A stretch of 33,306 bases of DNA from Dehalococcoidia bacterium (lineage in GTDB: Bacteria; Chloroflexota; Dehalococcoidia; Dehalococcoidales; UBA1222): positions 1 through 33,306 of the forward strand of contig QZJY01000025.1 of assembly GCA_003597995.1 (NCBI GenBank), written 5' to 3'. Below, in pieces: positions 31,277 to 33,306 of the stretch. The first letter of the stretch is position 1; the number at the start of each line of letters is the position of its first letter. The position numbers and the translations under genes are program-made. The notes beneath the pieces were generated by a model. That model saw nothing but the letters and a program-made list of their open reading frames with translations. It had not been told where the DNA came from and did no database searches.

Positions 31277-33024
31277 CCGTTACCCTGGAACTTGTTGGTG
31301 ATAGGCAGCCTTCTGTCGCGCCCGAAGGCGCGCGCCGTTATCTTAATGCCCGGCGGGGCTTGCCGCCGCTTGTATTCGCTGCCGTCAACCAGCTTGACCG
31401 CTTTGCGCACCGCCGCCTCGTCCAGCCCCATTTTCAACATCTGTTCCACGCTCTTGTCTTCTTCCACGTAGGCTTTGAGCACCTGGTCGAGTATGTCGTA
31501 AGTCGGCAGGCTGTCGCTGTCGCGCTGGTCGGGACGCAGCTCGGCGGAAGGCGGTTTGTCGATTACCGCTTGAGGTATGAGGTCGAAACCGGCCTTCTGA
31601 TTGCGATAAGCCACCAGCTGATATACCAGCGTCTTGGGTACGTCCTTGAGGATGGCAAAGCCGCCTGCCATATCGCCGTAGAGCGTGGCATAACCCGTCG
31701 CCATCTCGCTCTTGTTGCCGGTGGGCAGCACCAGCCAGTCGAACTTGTTGGAGAGCGCCATCACGAAGTTGCCGCGTATCCTCGCCTGGATGTTCTCTTC
31801 GGTGGTATCGGGTTTGCTATTCTTGAAAACATCGGCCAGGCTGTCCAGATAGACCTGAAAGGTTTTCTCGATGGGTAATGAGAGCAACTGGATGCCGAGA
31901 TTCTGCGCCAGTTTTTGCGCATCTGTGATGCTCCCTGGTGAGGAATAGCGCGAGGGCATGGAAACCCCGATGACGTTATCATTGCCCAGTGCGTCGGTTG
32001 CTATGGTGGCCACAAGTGCCGAGTCCACCCCGCCCGACAGCCCCAGCACCACCTTCTTGAACCCGTTTTTGACGATGTAGTCGCGCGTGCCGAGCAGCAG
32101 GGCGTTATAGATTTCCTCGGCGAGCGGCGTTGGCTTGACCTCTCTTGGAGGCAGAGGAGGTTTGGAGGTTGATTCGACATGCTCCGAGACGGCGATTTTC
32201 TGCGTCGCCCAGTCCGGTAAAGCATCGTAAACGGCGTGCTTGCGCCAGCGCGGGTCGTGCAGTCTGGCACGGACGACAGCTTCCACGTCGAGGTCAACTA
32301 CTATAAAATCTTCCTCGAACTGCTTCCCGCGCGCCAGCACCTCGCCTCTTTCATTCATCACGACGCTGTTGCCATCGAAAACCAGCTCGTCCTGCCCGCC
32401 GACGAGATTCGTATAAGCCACGATAGCCATGTTATCCAGCGCCCTGGCGGTAAGTATCCTGGTGCGCTCGCCGGCTTTGCCATAATGGTAAGGCGAGGCA
32501 CTTATGTTGAGAATGACCTCCGCTCCGGCATATGCCTGCGCCGTAGCCGGACCCGCCTCGTACCAGATATCCTCGCAGATATTGACGCCAACGCCCGTAC
32601 CCGCGATTACATATACGGGGCATTCGCTGCCAGCCTTAAAATAGCGGTTCTCGTCGAAAACGCCGTAGTTGGGCAGATATATCTTGCGGTAGGTACCGAT
32701 ATGCTTGCCGTCGTGGATGACAGCGGCGGCATTGTACAGGTCTCCGCGCTGCTCTACGAAACCCACGACTACGCTCAGCCCCGCCGATGCCTTGACCAGA
32801 TTTTCGAGGTACTGGAGGTTCTTGTCTATAAACTGAGGTTTGAGCAACAGGTCTTCCGGTGGATAGCCGCAGATAGCCAGCTCGGGAAATGCCACCAGGT
32901 CGACCTTGAGATGCCGCGCTTCGTCGAGTATGCGCACCATCTTCTCCAGGTTGCCGGCAAAGTCGCCGACGGTGGTGTCAATCTGGGCCATCCCCAGGCG
33001 CAGGGTGCGAGGTTTCTTATCCAT
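31273..33024 (-). CDS. nadE: Glutamine-dependent NAD+ synthetase
   Basis: A 583-residue two-domain enzyme that makes NAD from nicotinate adenine dinucleotide, ATP and glutamine. The N-terminal nitrilase-fold glutaminase has the E48 (FPELAICGYPPEDLL), K114 (YRKIYLPNYGVFDE) and C150 (GVNICEDIWYE) triad. The C-terminal synthetase has the pyrophosphatase loop SGGVDS (330-335) and the late KSEMATGYATLYGDMAGG segment. Length is normal. It has its own promoter at 33039-33067 and overlaps the rubredoxin frame tail-to-tail. Confidence 0.96.
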   Translation of the reverse strand: MDKKPRTLRLGMAQIDTTVGDFAGNLEKMVRILDEARHLKVDLVAFPELAICGYPPEDLLLKPQFIDKNLQYLENLVKASAGLSVVVGFVEQRGDLYNAAAVIHDGKHIGTYRKIYLPNYGVFDENRYFKAGSECPVYVIAGTGVGVNICEDIWYEAGPATAQAYAGAEVILNISASPYHYGKAGERTRILTARALDNMAIVAYTNLVGGQDELVFDGNSVVMNERGEVLARGKQFEEDFIVVDLDVEAVVRARLHDPRWRKHAVYDALPDWATQKIAVSEHVESTSKPPLPPREVKPTPLAEEIYNALLLGTRDYIVKNGFKKVVLGLSGGVDSALVATIATDALGNDNVIGVSMPSRYSSPGSITDAQKLAQNLGIQLLSLPIEKTFQVYLDSLADVFKNSKPDTTEENIQARIRGNFVMALSNKFDWLVLPTGNKSEMATGYATLYGDMAGGFAILKDVPKTLVYQLVAYRNQKAGFDLIPQAVIDKPPSAELRPDQRDSDSLPTYDILDQVLKAYVEEDKSVEQMLKMGLDEAAVRKAVKLVDGSEYKRRQAPPGIKITARAFGRDRRLPITNKFQGNG

Positions 33025-33038
33025 CTTATGTAATCCTA

Positions 33039-33067
33039 ATGCTATCTGCCTGCACTGCCTTTGTCAA
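33039..33067 (-). promoter_or_regulatory. Promoter of nadE
   Basis: TTGACA (33062-33067) and TAGCAT (33039-33044) on the minus strand are separated by 17 bp and lie just before the nadE start. Confidence 0.65.
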
Positions 33068-33119
33068 GAATATTTGAACAAGTATTCTAGCAGGCTGACA
33101 GCAACAATGCACATCTCTC

Positions 33120-33149
33120 ACCCTTCGTCCGCCTAGGCGGACGAAGGGT
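33120..33149. repeat. 30-bp perfect palindrome
   Basis: The segment is fully self-complementary around the centre CCTAGG: ACCCTTCGTCCGCCT and its reverse complement. No T-run follows. It lies in the spacer upstream of nadE with no gene next to it on the right. Confidence 0.85.
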
Positions 33150-33206
33150 CTGGCAGGCTAAAAATCTCTCCATCTGCCATCACCGCCATGACAGGCAATC
33201 CTCACC

Positions 33207-33306
33207 CCAAATAAACTTCCCACGACCTTACGGTCGGGGTATTAACAGATACGAACTTCGTTCGGTCCGCTTCGCGGCGAACTACATCCCTCGACCACAA
33301 TGGTCG
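33207..33306. repeat. Dispersed 100-nt multi-hairpin repeat, copy 2 (cut by window end)
   Basis: Matches 13661-13760 with one mismatch and stops only because the window stops. The same hairpins are present. The sequence before it is unrelated to that before copy 1, so the left boundary (CCAAATAA) is sharp. Confidence 0.9.

Overview
This 33.3 kb stretch looks like the chromosome of a strictly anaerobic, single-membrane bacterium, most likely a Chloroflexota of the Dehalococcoidia type. That placement is an inference. It rests on T-box leaders in front of ileS and a trpB2-type gene, a MetF/MetV/MvhD cluster of Wood-Ljungdahl type, archaeal-style split glutamate synthase proteins, a rubredoxin locus, an IorB-like subunit, and moderately high GC. 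No gene here is an unambiguous taxonomic marker.

Layout. 1-850: two tandem tRNA-Ser genes (CGA, GGA), then a promoter and a Trp-specific T-box leader. 856-2211: trpB2-type gene. 2286-10593 (minus strand): a housekeeping run in transcription order rpsF-ssb-rpsR-rpmH-rnpA-yidD-(beta-propeller lipoprotein)-yidC-jag, followed by ileS behind its own promoter and Ile T-box. 10702-10778: tRNA-Asp, divergent from rpsF. 10879-13668: a mixed block with a Tat-exported sulfite-oxidase-fold protein, a nitroreductase, a CruF-like carotenoid protein and a small superinfection-immunity-like membrane protein. This block ends in a 100-nt multi-hairpin repeat that recurs at the right edge of the window.

13847-21550 (minus strand) is the most interesting part: a tight six-gene operon, in transcription order mvhD-like, metV, metF, a divergent Fe-S/FMN glutamate-synthase-like protein, a canonical FMN glutamate-synthase domain protein with ferredoxin clusters, and a fused glutamine amidotransferase/GXGXG protein. 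It has a good promoter and ends at a strong terminator. There is no NADPH-dependent GltD subunit. The arrangement suggests a redox assembly that links methylene-tetrahydrofolate reduction with ammonia or glutamate chemistry.

21871-24729: a 665-residue Ala/Glu/Lys helical tail-anchored protein with three 141-nt internal repeats, and a DUF5343-like gene. 24906-28087: a small unknown gene, ftsA, ftsZ (TTG start) and a winged-helix-like protein. 28190-29689: a MarR regulator with a candidate operator on its own -35, divergent from a zinc-ribbon/flavin-reductase pair. 29766-33024: an orphan IorB-like subunit with a His/Cys tail, a divergent IscU/NifU-like scaffold, a rubredoxin reading frame broken by an in-frame TAG where tryptophan is expected, and nadE.
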